Positions 18,584 through 26,701 of a DNA stretch of 64,000 nt are shown here, piece after piece. Below the pieces are notes generated by a model. It had not been told where the DNA came from, ran no database searches, and saw nothing but the letters and a program-made list of their open reading frames with translations. Each line of letters starts with the position of its first letter. Within the stretch, counting starts at the first letter, position 1. The DNA is taken from NCBI RefSeq assembly GCF_002929505.1, contig NZ_PJJL01000069.1:169829-233828 (forward strand). Direction: 5' to 3'. The translations under genes were made by a program, and so were the position numbers. Origin of the DNA: Cryobacterium sp. Y57 (GTDB taxonomy: Bacteria; Actinomycetota; Actinomycetes; Actinomycetales; Microbacteriaceae).

Positions 18584-18626
18584 GAAAAACGACCCCCGGC
18601 GCTTCCGCGGGCATGCTGAGGGTCGT
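18584..18626 (-). terminator. Rho-independent terminator after beta-helix gene 2
   Basis: On the minus strand the stem ACGACCC/GGGTCGT (18620-18626 with 18589-18595) is followed by TTTTT. It starts 11 bases after the stop codon of the gene at 18637-20181. Confidence 0.8.
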
Positions 18627-18636
18627 GTGCAATCGG

Positions 18637-20181
18637 CTACGGAGTGCAGGCGATGTTGGTCAATCCTTGCCCGGCACGGGTGACCGAGTTTGAGCACGAC
18701 ACCGTGGTGTTACTGGAGCCCTTGCTGCCCTTCTCGTGGACGAAGAAGGCGTAACCGCCGGCGTTCACCGCACCCGAGTTATCGGTAAAAGTGTTGTGAA
18801 GACCCCAGCCGGCGACGCTTCCGTTGACCGCGAAGCCGTTCAGGGGGCTGTTGGAGCCGCTGTTGTCATAGATCATCCAGTTGTTGCCCTTGACCTTGAC
18901 CCACTCTTCGGCATCGCTCATGCCGTTGGCTCCGTCGATCACATTGTCCCGAACAACGCCGTTGGACGTGCCCTCCTTGACTTCGATCGGCTGAGCACCG
19001 GTGAGGCTGATCTGATTGCCAAGCACAAGAATGCCGTCGGTGCGGTCGGGCCGGCAATTGGTCTGGTCGCACCAATTGTTTTCGGACGTACCGATGTAGA
19101 TGCCCTCGCCGAAGGGTGCGTCCCGCATTCCGGTGTTTGAGATGGTATTGCCGACCACGGTGCTGTCGGTGGTGAAGGCACGCAGGTGGATGCCCTCGTA
19201 GCCGATGTGGTCGATGCGGGTGTTGGCGATCGTCACGTTCGTGCCGCCGATGACGCTGATGCCTTTGAGACTGTTGGTCACGGTCATGCCGGCGATCACG
19301 AGGTTGGACGAGTTCTTGATCTGGATGCCGTGGTTGTCCTGGATGCTGCCCACGTTGATGACGGCGTCGCGCGAGCCGCAGACCCAGACCGGATCGGCAG
19401 CGGTGCCATTGGCGTGGATGTCGATCTGGCCGCGATAGGTTCCGGGGGCCATCCTGATAACGGTGCCGGGGCGGGCGCGGTCGACGGCCGCAGTAAGTTC
19501 GTCAACGGTGTGCACCGTCGTCGTGGCGGTGGGGCAGTCGACGTAGCGGTGCACGGCCGGCGACGGCGCGAGTGCAGGGACCGGCGCAGGGACCGGCGCA
19601 GGTGCTGGCGCAGGTGCTGGGCTGGTCGCGGCATTCACCACGAAGGCGTCCACGATGCTGTTGGTGCCGCTCGCGCGTACGTCACGCTTGCCGGTGCGAG
19701 TGATCTTGATGGTGTGGGTACCGCTCGAGAGGGTCGTCGTGCGGAACACGGTCTTCTGGTGCACGGTTTGCGCGGAGTACGCGTTCACTGTCGCGACGAC
19801 CCTGCCGTCGATCGACACGGTGCTCTTTCCTGAACTTTTCGTGGTGCGTGTGATGAAAGCAACGCTTGTTCCCGTGAACGTCATTGATGCGCTGCCGGCG
19901 CTGGACTGAAACCGCACGGATCCACCGCGGTCGGCGGTGTTGCGCGTACTGCGCCAGGAGCCGGTGTAGCTGATTCTTGCCGAGGAGCTGTCGATGATCG
20001 TGCGTGGAGGGGCGGCAGCGGCCTCGCCGTCCGGGCTGGGGATGGTCAGGGAGGCGAGAACGGCACCGATGACGACAATGAAAGCGGCAACGGCGATTGC
20101 GGTGTGGCGGGCGAATGCGCGTGGGCGGGGGGATGTGCGGGAAGCGGGTGTGCGGGGGTGACGGTTGCCAAGAAAGGGCAC
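18637..20181 (-). CDS. Secreted right-handed beta-helix protein with one repeat module (paralogue)
   Basis: This 514-residue protein is closely related to its neighbour at 16226-18133 but has only one N-terminal module, then a PAPAPVPAP-type linker and the beta-helix domain (HGIQIKNSSNLVIAGMTVTN; GYEGIHLRAFTTDSTVVGN). A signal anchor lies near residues 25-47 (HTAIAVAAFIVVIGAVLASL). The GTG at 20181 is chosen because GAGAGGA sits just upstream; the frame open to 20358 has no ribosome site. The tandem arrangement shows gene duplication followed by gain or loss of one module. Function is unknown and may involve the polysaccharide made by the flanking genes. Confidence 0.8.
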   Translation of the reverse strand: MPFLGNRHPRTPASRTSPRPRAFARHTAIAVAAFIVVIGAVLASLTIPSPDGEAAAAPPRTIIDSSSARISYTGSWRSTRNTADRGGSVRFQSSAGSASMTFTGTSVAFITRTTKSSGKSTVSIDGRVVATVNAYSAQTVHQKTVFRTTTLSSGTHTIKITRTGKRDVRASGTNSIVDAFVVNAATSPAPAPAPAPVPAPVPALAPSPAVHRYVDCPTATTTVHTVDELTAAVDRARPGTVIRMAPGTYRGQIDIHANGTAADPVWVCGSRDAVINVGSIQDNHGIQIKNSSNLVIAGMTVTNSLKGISVIGGTNVTIANTRIDHIGYEGIHLRAFTTDSTVVGNTISNTGMRDAPFGEGIYIGTSENNWCDQTNCRPDRTDGILVLGNQISLTGAQPIEVKEGTSNGVVRDNVIDGANGMSDAEEWVKVKGNNWMIYDNSGSNSPLNGFAVNGSVAGWGLHNTFTDNSGAVNAGGYAFFVHEKGSKGSSNTTVSCSNSVTRAGQGLTNIACTP

Positions 20182-20372
20182 GATGGTCCTCTCTGGAGTC
20201 GGGGTCGCGTACGGACAGCGGTGTCGCGGGTGAGGATTCTCCTGAGCGCCGGTTACTGGCTTGGTCGTTACGAGATGGGACGCGTGTTCACTGTTGCTAG
20301 ACCGAGATCGTAGAGAACTGCTCGGATGGAACATCGAACGGAGTCTATCGAGAGCCAAAGTCGAATCAGATT

Positions 20373-20391
20373 CACTTTCCTGTGAAAGTGC
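20373..20391 (-). promoter_or_regulatory. Palindrome and shared motif upstream of beta-helix gene 2
   Basis: CACTTTC (20373-20379) pairs with GAAAGTG (20384-20390) around a 4-base centre. It overlaps TTCCTGTGAAAGTGC (20377-20391), the near-copy of 18506-18520. The 311-base gap 20182-20492 holds no gene and must contain the promoter for the gene at 18637-20181. Confidence 0.5.
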
Positions 20392-20492
20392 TGAAAATCA
20401 CACGAAAGATTCTGGGATTAACCCGGTTGCTCTTGTTGGGAGGGGCGCACCCGTCACCGCCGATGAGTTTCAACCCGACAAATCAAGCTAGG

Positions 20493-21497
20493 TCAGGCGA
20501 CATCCCGCTCGGTTGTGAGGCGCAGCACCCGACGATGCAGCGGAACACTCAGCTTTGCCGTGCCGGCTAGCACCAGCCGCCTCCAATCGCGACGGCGCGC
20601 GGCTAGCAACACGAGCCGCCAGGTCAAGCGGGAACGCAGCTCAGAGACGATCTCGTCCCGTTCGTCGGCATCATACGGGCCGGTCAGCGCGTCCTTCAGC
20701 CCGGAGAGCAGCACGTAGCGCAGCCGAAAGTAGCCGTAGGAGTTAGAACCGATGATGCGGGTATCCAGGGTGATAGCCGCGTTCGTGACGGCCTGCTCGA
20801 CCAGCAGGAGAGATTCGGCCCGGCGCAACCCCGAACGGATGATCGACCCACCGCGCACAACATAGGAATAGAGCGAGTCGCTGATGAACGCCACGCGATC
20901 GGCCGCAGCGAACAGTTGGGCCACCATGGCCAGGTCGGAGTGCACCCGGGTCGGGGTGAACTCGATCTCGCGGGTAAGAGAACGGCGGAACAATTTGTTC
21001 CAGAGGTGCCCGGTCAGCTCGCCATCGAGCAGGAGGACAAAAGCCTCTGCGCCCGTGATCGGATTGTTCAGAAGAGGCGCAACCAGCGGGCGCCGCCGGC
21101 CGGGGTAGACATACGCCGCACCGCAGACGATCACGTCGGCGCCCGTAGACCTGGCCGCCGCCACGAGTTTCTCCAGCGCAGAGTCAGCCCACTCGTCGTC
21201 ACAATCGACAAACCACAGAAACTCGCCCCGACTCTCGGCCACCCCCCGCGCCCTCGCCCGCGCGACACCGCCATTTTGCTCCTGGCGAAAGTAATGCACG
21301 CCGGCGTTTGCCGCAGCCGCCTGCGCGCCGATCGTAGCCGTCGTATCCGTTGAGCCGTCGTCGACCACGATGACCTCGAAATCGTCCATGGTCTGGCCGA
21401 GGAGTCGTTCAATGGCGCTCTCCAGAAACTCGGCGGCGTTGTAGGCCGGCACGATGATGCTGACAACCGGCGAGCCCGCAGCGTGTGCCCCGGTCAT
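20493..21497 (-). CDS. Glycosyltransferase family 2
   Basis: This 334-residue inverting GT-A glycosyltransferase starts VVSIIVPAYNAAEFLESAIE, followed by VIVVDDGSTDTTATIG and the metal-binding FVDCDDEW (a D-x-D type motif). The C-terminal part is basic and may touch the membrane. The ATG at 21497 overlaps the stop of the upstream pyruvyl transferase (ATGA). A much longer open frame extends to 21962, but that part is antisense shadow of the upstream gene. It is the last gene of the reverse arm. Confidence 0.87.
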   Translation of the reverse strand: MTGAHAAGSPVVSIIVPAYNAAEFLESAIERLLGQTMDDFEVIVVDDGSTDTTATIGAQAAAANAGVHYFRQEQNGGVARARARGVAESRGEFLWFVDCDDEWADSALEKLVAAARSTGADVIVCGAAYVYPGRRRPLVAPLLNNPITGAEAFVLLLDGELTGHLWNKLFRRSLTREIEFTPTRVHSDLAMVAQLFAAADRVAFISDSLYSYVVRGGSIIRSGLRRAESLLLVEQAVTNAAITLDTRIIGSNSYGYFRLRYVLLSGLKDALTGPYDADERDEIVSELRSRLTWRLVLLAARRRDWRRLVLAGTAKLSVPLHRRVLRLTTERDVA

Positions 21498-22543
21498 GCG
21501 GTGAGCCTTCCAATGGAGCGGGTCAGCTCCCGCAAGGAAGCGCGCGCCTCGACGACGTGGCGCAGAATCGGCTCCCGGCGGCTGAGGACGTCGCGAGCCC
21601 GGCGCTCGAATGCCGCGGGGTCGGGTAGCGTCCAGCCGATCGTGGCGCCCTTGATACCGACCGCGTCGAGGGTGCGAGCCGCCTTCGACGGGCCCGTATC
21701 GGCGATCACGAGCGGCAGTGCGCCCTCGGTCAGGCCGATCACGGCAGCGTGTAGTCGGTCGGTCACCACGAGCAGTGACCGCTGGTAGACCGCTCGTAGT
21801 TTCTGCTCCTGAACGAGATGGTCTGGACCGTCCCAGACCATGGCCGTGCCGCCGAGCTTGTCGGCCAGTACCTCGGCGAGCGGCCCGTCTCGTTCGATCT
21901 GCGACACCGCCACGATCTCGAGTTCGAGGGTCTCGGCCAGGCCGCGCAGTGCCGCCAGCCACGCATCGTCGGGGTGCCGTCCGTTGTAGCGCACCGATAC
22001 GGCCAGTAGTGGGCGAGAAGCGGTGGACGCGAGGAGATCGGCATCTGCTGCCCCCGGAGCAAAGGCCCAGTCAGGAGCGATGCGACCCAGGCCCATCGTG
22101 CAGCGGCTGTAGGCGTCACGCCAGGCCACGAGGTCGCACAGGCGCAGTGTCGCCGCCACCGGAATGCGCCAGCCCGTCTTCTGCCGCACGCCGAACCCGG
22201 CGTGCACGGCGTGCCCGCCGCGCAGACGGTTGAGCGCGAGGTGGGGCGCAAGACGCACGTAGCGCAGGGCATAGGCCCGCTGCAATTCCATTTCACCAGC
22301 GTTGAAAGCGTAAACGGATGCCTCCCGGAGAGTCGACCGCGAAATCTCGCGTCGCCATTCTGCGCTCGTGCGATACACCCGGTCTTCGTCGTGCAAGCCG
22401 AGCCCACTGAGGTAGAAGTCCGATCGGGCGCCGACGAAAACCTGCAATTCGCCGGCGCCCCGAAGTGCATCGAGAAAGGCCCGTCGCAGCACAGTATCGC
22501 CGACATTGTCGATCTGGCCCATAGCCGAGGCGAAGATTCTCAT
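21494..22543 (-). CDS. Polysaccharide pyruvyl transferase family protein
   Basis: This 349-residue protein begins MRIFASAMGQIDNVGDTVLRRAFLDALRG, matching the pyruvyl transferase N-terminal motif, and has VVTDRLHAAVIGLTEGALPLVI near residue 250. It is paralogous to 13964-15064 along the whole length. ATGA overlaps link it to the GT4 gene before it and the GT2 gene after it. Either the glycan carries pyruvate on more than one sugar, or one copy has another acceptor. Confidence 0.85.
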   Translation of the reverse strand: MRIFASAMGQIDNVGDTVLRRAFLDALRGAGELQVFVGARSDFYLSGLGLHDEDRVYRTSAEWRREISRSTLREASVYAFNAGEMELQRAYALRYVRLAPHLALNRLRGGHAVHAGFGVRQKTGWRIPVAATLRLCDLVAWRDAYSRCTMGLGRIAPDWAFAPGAADADLLASTASRPLLAVSVRYNGRHPDDAWLAALRGLAETLELEIVAVSQIERDGPLAEVLADKLGGTAMVWDGPDHLVQEQKLRAVYQRSLLVVTDRLHAAVIGLTEGALPLVIADTGPSKAARTLDAVGIKGATIGWTLPDPAAFERRARDVLSRREPILRHVVEARASLRELTRSIGRLTA

Positions 22544-23772
22544 GCGCGTTCCACGACCCGCAGCAAGACCCGTTCCAGGTCGCTGCCACTCGCTTCCTCC
22601 GAAAACCGAGCCAGCCAGGGTTCGATGTGCTTGAGCGGGAGATCCACCGCCCGCAGAATGGCGTCGGCAAGGTCCGCCGGATGCGCGGACAGCGCGAGTT
22701 CGCCTGTGATGCCGGGCACAATCGCATCCGCTACCCCGAGCGCCCCCGAAACGGCGACCGAGGGATAGCCGGCCGCAGCCGCTTCAACGAGCACGTTGCC
22801 AAAACCCTCCCGGCTCGAGGTGAGCAGCGCCACCGAGTTGTCGGCGAAGTGGTCGAACCAGTTTTCGACCCAGCCTCGATGGTGAAAGGCCACGTTCTCC
22901 TGCCGAGCCGCGGCCTGTACGTCGTTGAGCAGGGGACCGCCACCGAACGAGACGACCTCGACATCCACGCCGCGACGGGCAAGCTCGGCGGCGGCCGAGA
23001 TCGCGAGCAGCGGCCGCTTCTGCGCCACGAGCCGGCAGGCCAGCACAATTTGAATGCCATTGCCTGATCCTGGGCGGCGTTCGGATCGCGCCACGATCGT
23101 GGTTCCCCCCGGCTCGACCAATTCCGTGCCGTCGTCGCCCCCGACCTGCACATGGGCCGCCGTCGTGCCCAGCCCACGCCGGGTGCCGCGTAGTTTTGCC
23201 GTTGCCGGATTGGCGACGACGGTGATGCGGTCACCGCGCACTCCGAAAGCGGCGATCATCTCAGCGGCGACCGGATGCGAAATGGCGATCACGTGGTCGG
23301 CCCACGGATACAGGCGCTTGGCAAACCAGATTTTCACCCGGTGGGCAAGATTCGATCCGGGTAACCCGAGCGATACCAGGTTGCGTTCACTTACGAGCAC
23401 GCGGGGGCGCAGACGGGCCGGTATCAGGTGGGCAGCGGTCAGGAGCACCAGGTTCGGGTGGGCCTGCAGCGATATCGCCACGTCGGGGTGCCAGTCGAGC
23501 AGGCGCCGCCGAAGCGCGGTGGCCTTCTGCAGGTGGCCGCGCTGCCCGGACAGGGAGGATGACGCCACGCCATCGGGTAGGTACTCCGGCTTCACTGCGG
23601 CGGAGGTCAGCACGACAGCCACCTCGTAGCCCTGGTCGGCGAGCCAGCCCATCCAGGTGCGGGCCACAAATTCTGCCCCGCCACCGTGCAGTGACGGAAT
23701 CACGAAGAGGATGCGGCGCAGGGCGGGATCCCCGCGCGCATAGTCGGGTGGGGTTTGCGAGGAAAGCGTCAT
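22540..23772 (-). CDS. Glycosyltransferase family 4
   Basis: This 410-residue GT-B enzyme has an acceptor domain starting RILFVIPSLHGGGAEFVART and a donor domain with IVLACRLVAQKRPLLAISAAAEL. The SREGFGNVLVEAAAAGYPSV block holds the E-x7-E motif of retaining GT4 enzymes. The ATG at 23772 overlaps the stop of the flippase-pyruvyl transferase fusion. An insertion of about 35 residues (GTTAAHVQVGGDDGTELVEP region) sits between the two Rossmann domains. Confidence 0.87.
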   Translation of the reverse strand: MTLSSQTPPDYARGDPALRRILFVIPSLHGGGAEFVARTWMGWLADQGYEVAVVLTSAAVKPEYLPDGVASSSLSGQRGHLQKATALRRRLLDWHPDVAISLQAHPNLVLLTAAHLIPARLRPRVLVSERNLVSLGLPGSNLAHRVKIWFAKRLYPWADHVIAISHPVAAEMIAAFGVRGDRITVVANPATAKLRGTRRGLGTTAAHVQVGGDDGTELVEPGGTTIVARSERRPGSGNGIQIVLACRLVAQKRPLLAISAAAELARRGVDVEVVSFGGGPLLNDVQAAARQENVAFHHRGWVENWFDHFADNSVALLTSSREGFGNVLVEAAAAGYPSVAVSGALGVADAIVPGITGELALSAHPADLADAILRAVDLPLKHIEPWLARFSEEASGSDLERVLLRVVERA

Positions 23773-26693
23773 GCGGGACCTTGTCTGTGGGAAGTCGGAC
23801 TCGGGGCCGTGAGGGCCGGGGGATGGGAATGCGTGGCATTCGGCAACCCCGAGAAGTTCAGGGCGGCCAGGCGCCGCACCTCGGGCAGTCGCGCAGCCAA
23901 ACGGTCGCGATACCTCTGCCGATCGGCCAGCACCGATAGCGCCACCGGAATCATGCGTCGAGCCAGGTCGCCACCCGGCTCGATGCACAGTTCCTGCGTG
24001 TCAAAGAGTCGCATCATGCCCGCGACCTTGCCTTGGGTGGACAGCGCAACGGCGGGAACCCCGTGGAACATGGCCTGCACGGCGAGGTGCATGCGCCCGG
24101 TCAGTACGATTTCGGAGCCGGCACACAATCCGCGCACTTCGGCCGGGGTCAGCAACCGGTTCACCAGTATCACCCCGTCGGTATTGGGCAGGCGATCGAA
24201 CACGGCCCGGCAGGCGGCCGCGTCGTCGCCGCTGGCGCGCATGACGTGCGGCAGCAGCACTACCTGAAGCCCCGCCTCCAGGAGTGCCGTCACGATCCGG
24301 GCGTACTCTGTGGTCTGGTCGAAACTGCGGCCGACCAGTGCGCTAGCGTTCACGACGGCATAGCGGGCCGGCGTGGCTCCGAGATATTCCGTTTTGGCGA
24401 GAGTGCAGCTGGTCCGGGCCGCGAACACGGCGTCGGCGACGTCGACCACGGTGTCGAATCGATCGGTGCGGGCGCGCTCGCTGGAGGTGGGGTCGCGCAG
24501 CTGTAACCGCGTTCCCATTCGCCCGGCCCGGGCGAGAGACCGGCGCACCCCCACGTTGGCGTGGCCGTTCCAGCTGAAGCCGAGGATACGCGCTTGCACG
24601 CCGACGCTGCGCGCGAGGCTCGCAACATCCGCTCGCCGGGCGGAGGCACGCACGCTATATGCGCCGTCCATAATATCCGCGCCAATCACGGTCAGTGACA
24701 GGGCGCTGCGGAGTACGGGGGCCAGCATCGCCATGGCCTGCCGGTGCACCCGCCCCTTTCCGTAGATCAGGTGCGGAATCGGAACGAGTTGCGCCCGCCA
24801 GGTATGCTGCGACGGAATCTGCACGTCGGTCGACCGCCGCACGAGCACCTGAACTTGTCCCGTCACATTTTCGAGAAAGGCTTCGACCATGGCCTGGTCG
24901 CCGATATTGCCCTCCCCGGGTGGGGCGACGAGCACGTGAGCGCGCTCACTGCGCGTATCGAACGGGCGCAGCCGGTTGGTCGCGCGTTTCAGGGCGGCAC
25001 GATCGCGCAGGAAGGGCAGGGTGGATGCCGCGGCCAGGCCGTGTACCACCCGGTCCAGCCGGCGGATGATGCGCAGGTGGGTGCGCCCTGCTTTTCGGAC
25101 ACGAGAGGGGGTGGGGGCAAACGCCGGGTGATCGGTGTCAACGGTCGCGCCGACGGGGCCCTCTTTCGACGATTTCGCGGAGCACAGAAAGCTGCGGGCC
25201 TGGGTGATCCCGCGCACATCCCGGCGAAAGGTCGGCCAGATCAGCATGACGAAGCCGACCGCCGCGAGCAAGGCGACCCCGCCGAGGGCGACGCGCGCGA
25301 ATGGCAGATCGATCGGGATCCACTGCACGGAGGTCCAGCTGATTCCGGTCGCGAAACCGTAGCCGAGAACAGCGCGCGCGCCGGCTCGGAACATCGACCA
25401 TGCGGGGGCATTCGTCACCCGGCTGATCCACCACAGGCCGATCGGCCAGATCAGCGCGACGCCGATCGAATACCCGGCAGCGACGCCGTAAACGCCCCAG
25501 AGTGAACCGACCAGCACGAACACCACCAGCAGGGGCCGGGTGGTGAGGGCGAAATACAGGTTCTGCTTGGTGGCACCCTTTGACAGGAACACCCAGTAGG
25601 TCGCATAGGCAGCAGCCTCGAAGAACCCGGCAATAGCGAGAATTTGAAAGATCGGAGCCGAACCGAGCCAGCGGCTGCCGAGGGCGATGCTGATGATCGG
25701 CAGGGCCTGGGCGCAGGAGAAAGCGAGCACCATGGTGACCGCGTGCAGCATGATGGTCTGCCCGAGCAGAATGAACCGGTCGTACTTGGGTGGGTCGTCC
25801 TGCAATCGGGCCAGCACCGGCAGGGCCACCCGGGTGGACGGACCGTTGATCTGGTTGAGCGGCAGCAGCAGTAGCTGGAAGGCCCGATTATACAGGCCGA
25901 GCGGGCCGGCGCCGAGCGTGGCGCCGATCACAACCGTGTCGGTGTTGCGGCTGGCATAGCCGAGCAACTGTGTGCCGGCCAGGTTCGACCCGAAAACGAT
26001 CAGATGGCGCATGGGCGTGGTGCGGTGATACCAGCCGGGAAACCAGTTGGTGACCGGAACGAGAATGATGATGGTCAGAATGCCCTGGCTGATCTGCAGC
26101 CCAGCCAGAGCCCAGTAGCCGAAACCATTCAGCGCCATCACGATGCCAACCGCGAGGCCGCCGACCTGAGCGCCGATCTCCGATCCGGTGAGGGCGGCAA
26201 AGTGAAAATTGCGGTTGAGATCAGCACGAAACTGGGTGGCGAGGCCGTTGAGCAGAAACGTTGCGGCGAGCACCTGGGTGAGCAGCACGAGTCGATCGTC
26301 GCCGTATAGGGTGGCGATGAGCGGACTGCACAGCACCGCGAGCAGCATGAGTGCAAGCCCGATCAGGCTGTTGATCCAGAACAGGTTGTCTTTTTGGTGC
26401 CGGGTCAGGTCGCGCACCTGAATGGCCGCTGATGACAGCCCGAAGTTGCGCAGCACCTCGCCGACCCCGATGATCGCGGCGACGGAGGCGACCAGCCCGT
26501 AGTCGCTCGGATCGAGTAGTCGGCCAAGCACGACGATGCCGCCGAGCTGCACGCCGATGCGAATGAGCTGGCCGACCAGGGTGGTCGATGCCCCCCGCCC
26601 CGCGGCGCGGCCGAGACCCGCCGTCGAGCGAGGCTCGCCGGGAACGCCGGGAACGCCGGGAACGCCGGGAACGTCGGGAGGGTGAGGCGGCAT
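23769..26693 (-). CDS. Fusion of Wzx-type flippase and polysaccharide pyruvyl transferase domain
   Basis: This 974-residue protein joins two functions that are normally separate. Residues of about 34-490 form a MOP-superfamily oligosaccharide flippase with about 12-14 helices (RLLDPSDYGLVASVAAIIG; FGYWALAGLQISQGIL; GAGPLGLYNRAFQLLLLPLN, typical of Wzx/RfbX). A charged linker runs to about residue 585. A pyruvyl transferase domain follows (HVLVAPPGEGNIGDQAMVEA at its start; VLTGRMHLAVQAMFHGVPAV near the end). No stop separates the parts. The N-terminus has a VPG tandem repeat. The ATG at 26693 is preferred, but a TTG at 26705 overlapping the upstream stop is possible. Confidence 0.85.
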   Translation of the reverse strand: MPPHPPDVPGVPGVPGVPGEPRSTAGLGRAAGRGASTTLVGQLIRIGVQLGGIVVLGRLLDPSDYGLVASVAAIIGVGEVLRNFGLSSAAIQVRDLTRHQKDNLFWINSLIGLALMLLAVLCSPLIATLYGDDRLVLLTQVLAATFLLNGLATQFRADLNRNFHFAALTGSEIGAQVGGLAVGIVMALNGFGYWALAGLQISQGILTIIILVPVTNWFPGWYHRTTPMRHLIVFGSNLAGTQLLGYASRNTDTVVIGATLGAGPLGLYNRAFQLLLLPLNQINGPSTRVALPVLARLQDDPPKYDRFILLGQTIMLHAVTMVLAFSCAQALPIISIALGSRWLGSAPIFQILAIAGFFEAAAYATYWVFLSKGATKQNLYFALTTRPLLVVFVLVGSLWGVYGVAAGYSIGVALIWPIGLWWISRVTNAPAWSMFRAGARAVLGYGFATGISWTSVQWIPIDLPFARVALGGVALLAAVGFVMLIWPTFRRDVRGITQARSFLCSAKSSKEGPVGATVDTDHPAFAPTPSRVRKAGRTHLRIIRRLDRVVHGLAAASTLPFLRDRAALKRATNRLRPFDTRSERAHVLVAPPGEGNIGDQAMVEAFLENVTGQVQVLVRRSTDVQIPSQHTWRAQLVPIPHLIYGKGRVHRQAMAMLAPVLRSALSLTVIGADIMDGAYSVRASARRADVASLARSVGVQARILGFSWNGHANVGVRRSLARAGRMGTRLQLRDPTSSERARTDRFDTVVDVADAVFAARTSCTLAKTEYLGATPARYAVVNASALVGRSFDQTTEYARIVTALLEAGLQVVLLPHVMRASGDDAAACRAVFDRLPNTDGVILVNRLLTPAEVRGLCAGSEIVLTGRMHLAVQAMFHGVPAVALSTQGKVAGMMRLFDTQELCIEPGGDLARRMIPVALSVLADRQRYRDRLAARLPEVRRLAALNFSGLPNATHSHPPALTAPSPTSHRQGPA
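26641..26676. repeat. Nine-base tandem repeat GGAACGCCG x4
   Basis: There are four copies (the last with one change) inside the fusion gene, near its 5' end, encoding repeated Val-Pro-Gly. The unit is a multiple of three, so copy change keeps the frame. Confidence 0.9.
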
Positions 26694-26701
26694 CGTCGCG
26701 G

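Noticed and set aside
21498..21962. N-terminal extension of the GT2 protein
   Set aside because: It is an out-of-frame shadow of the pyruvyl transferase gene; the ATGA overlap fixes the start at 21497.
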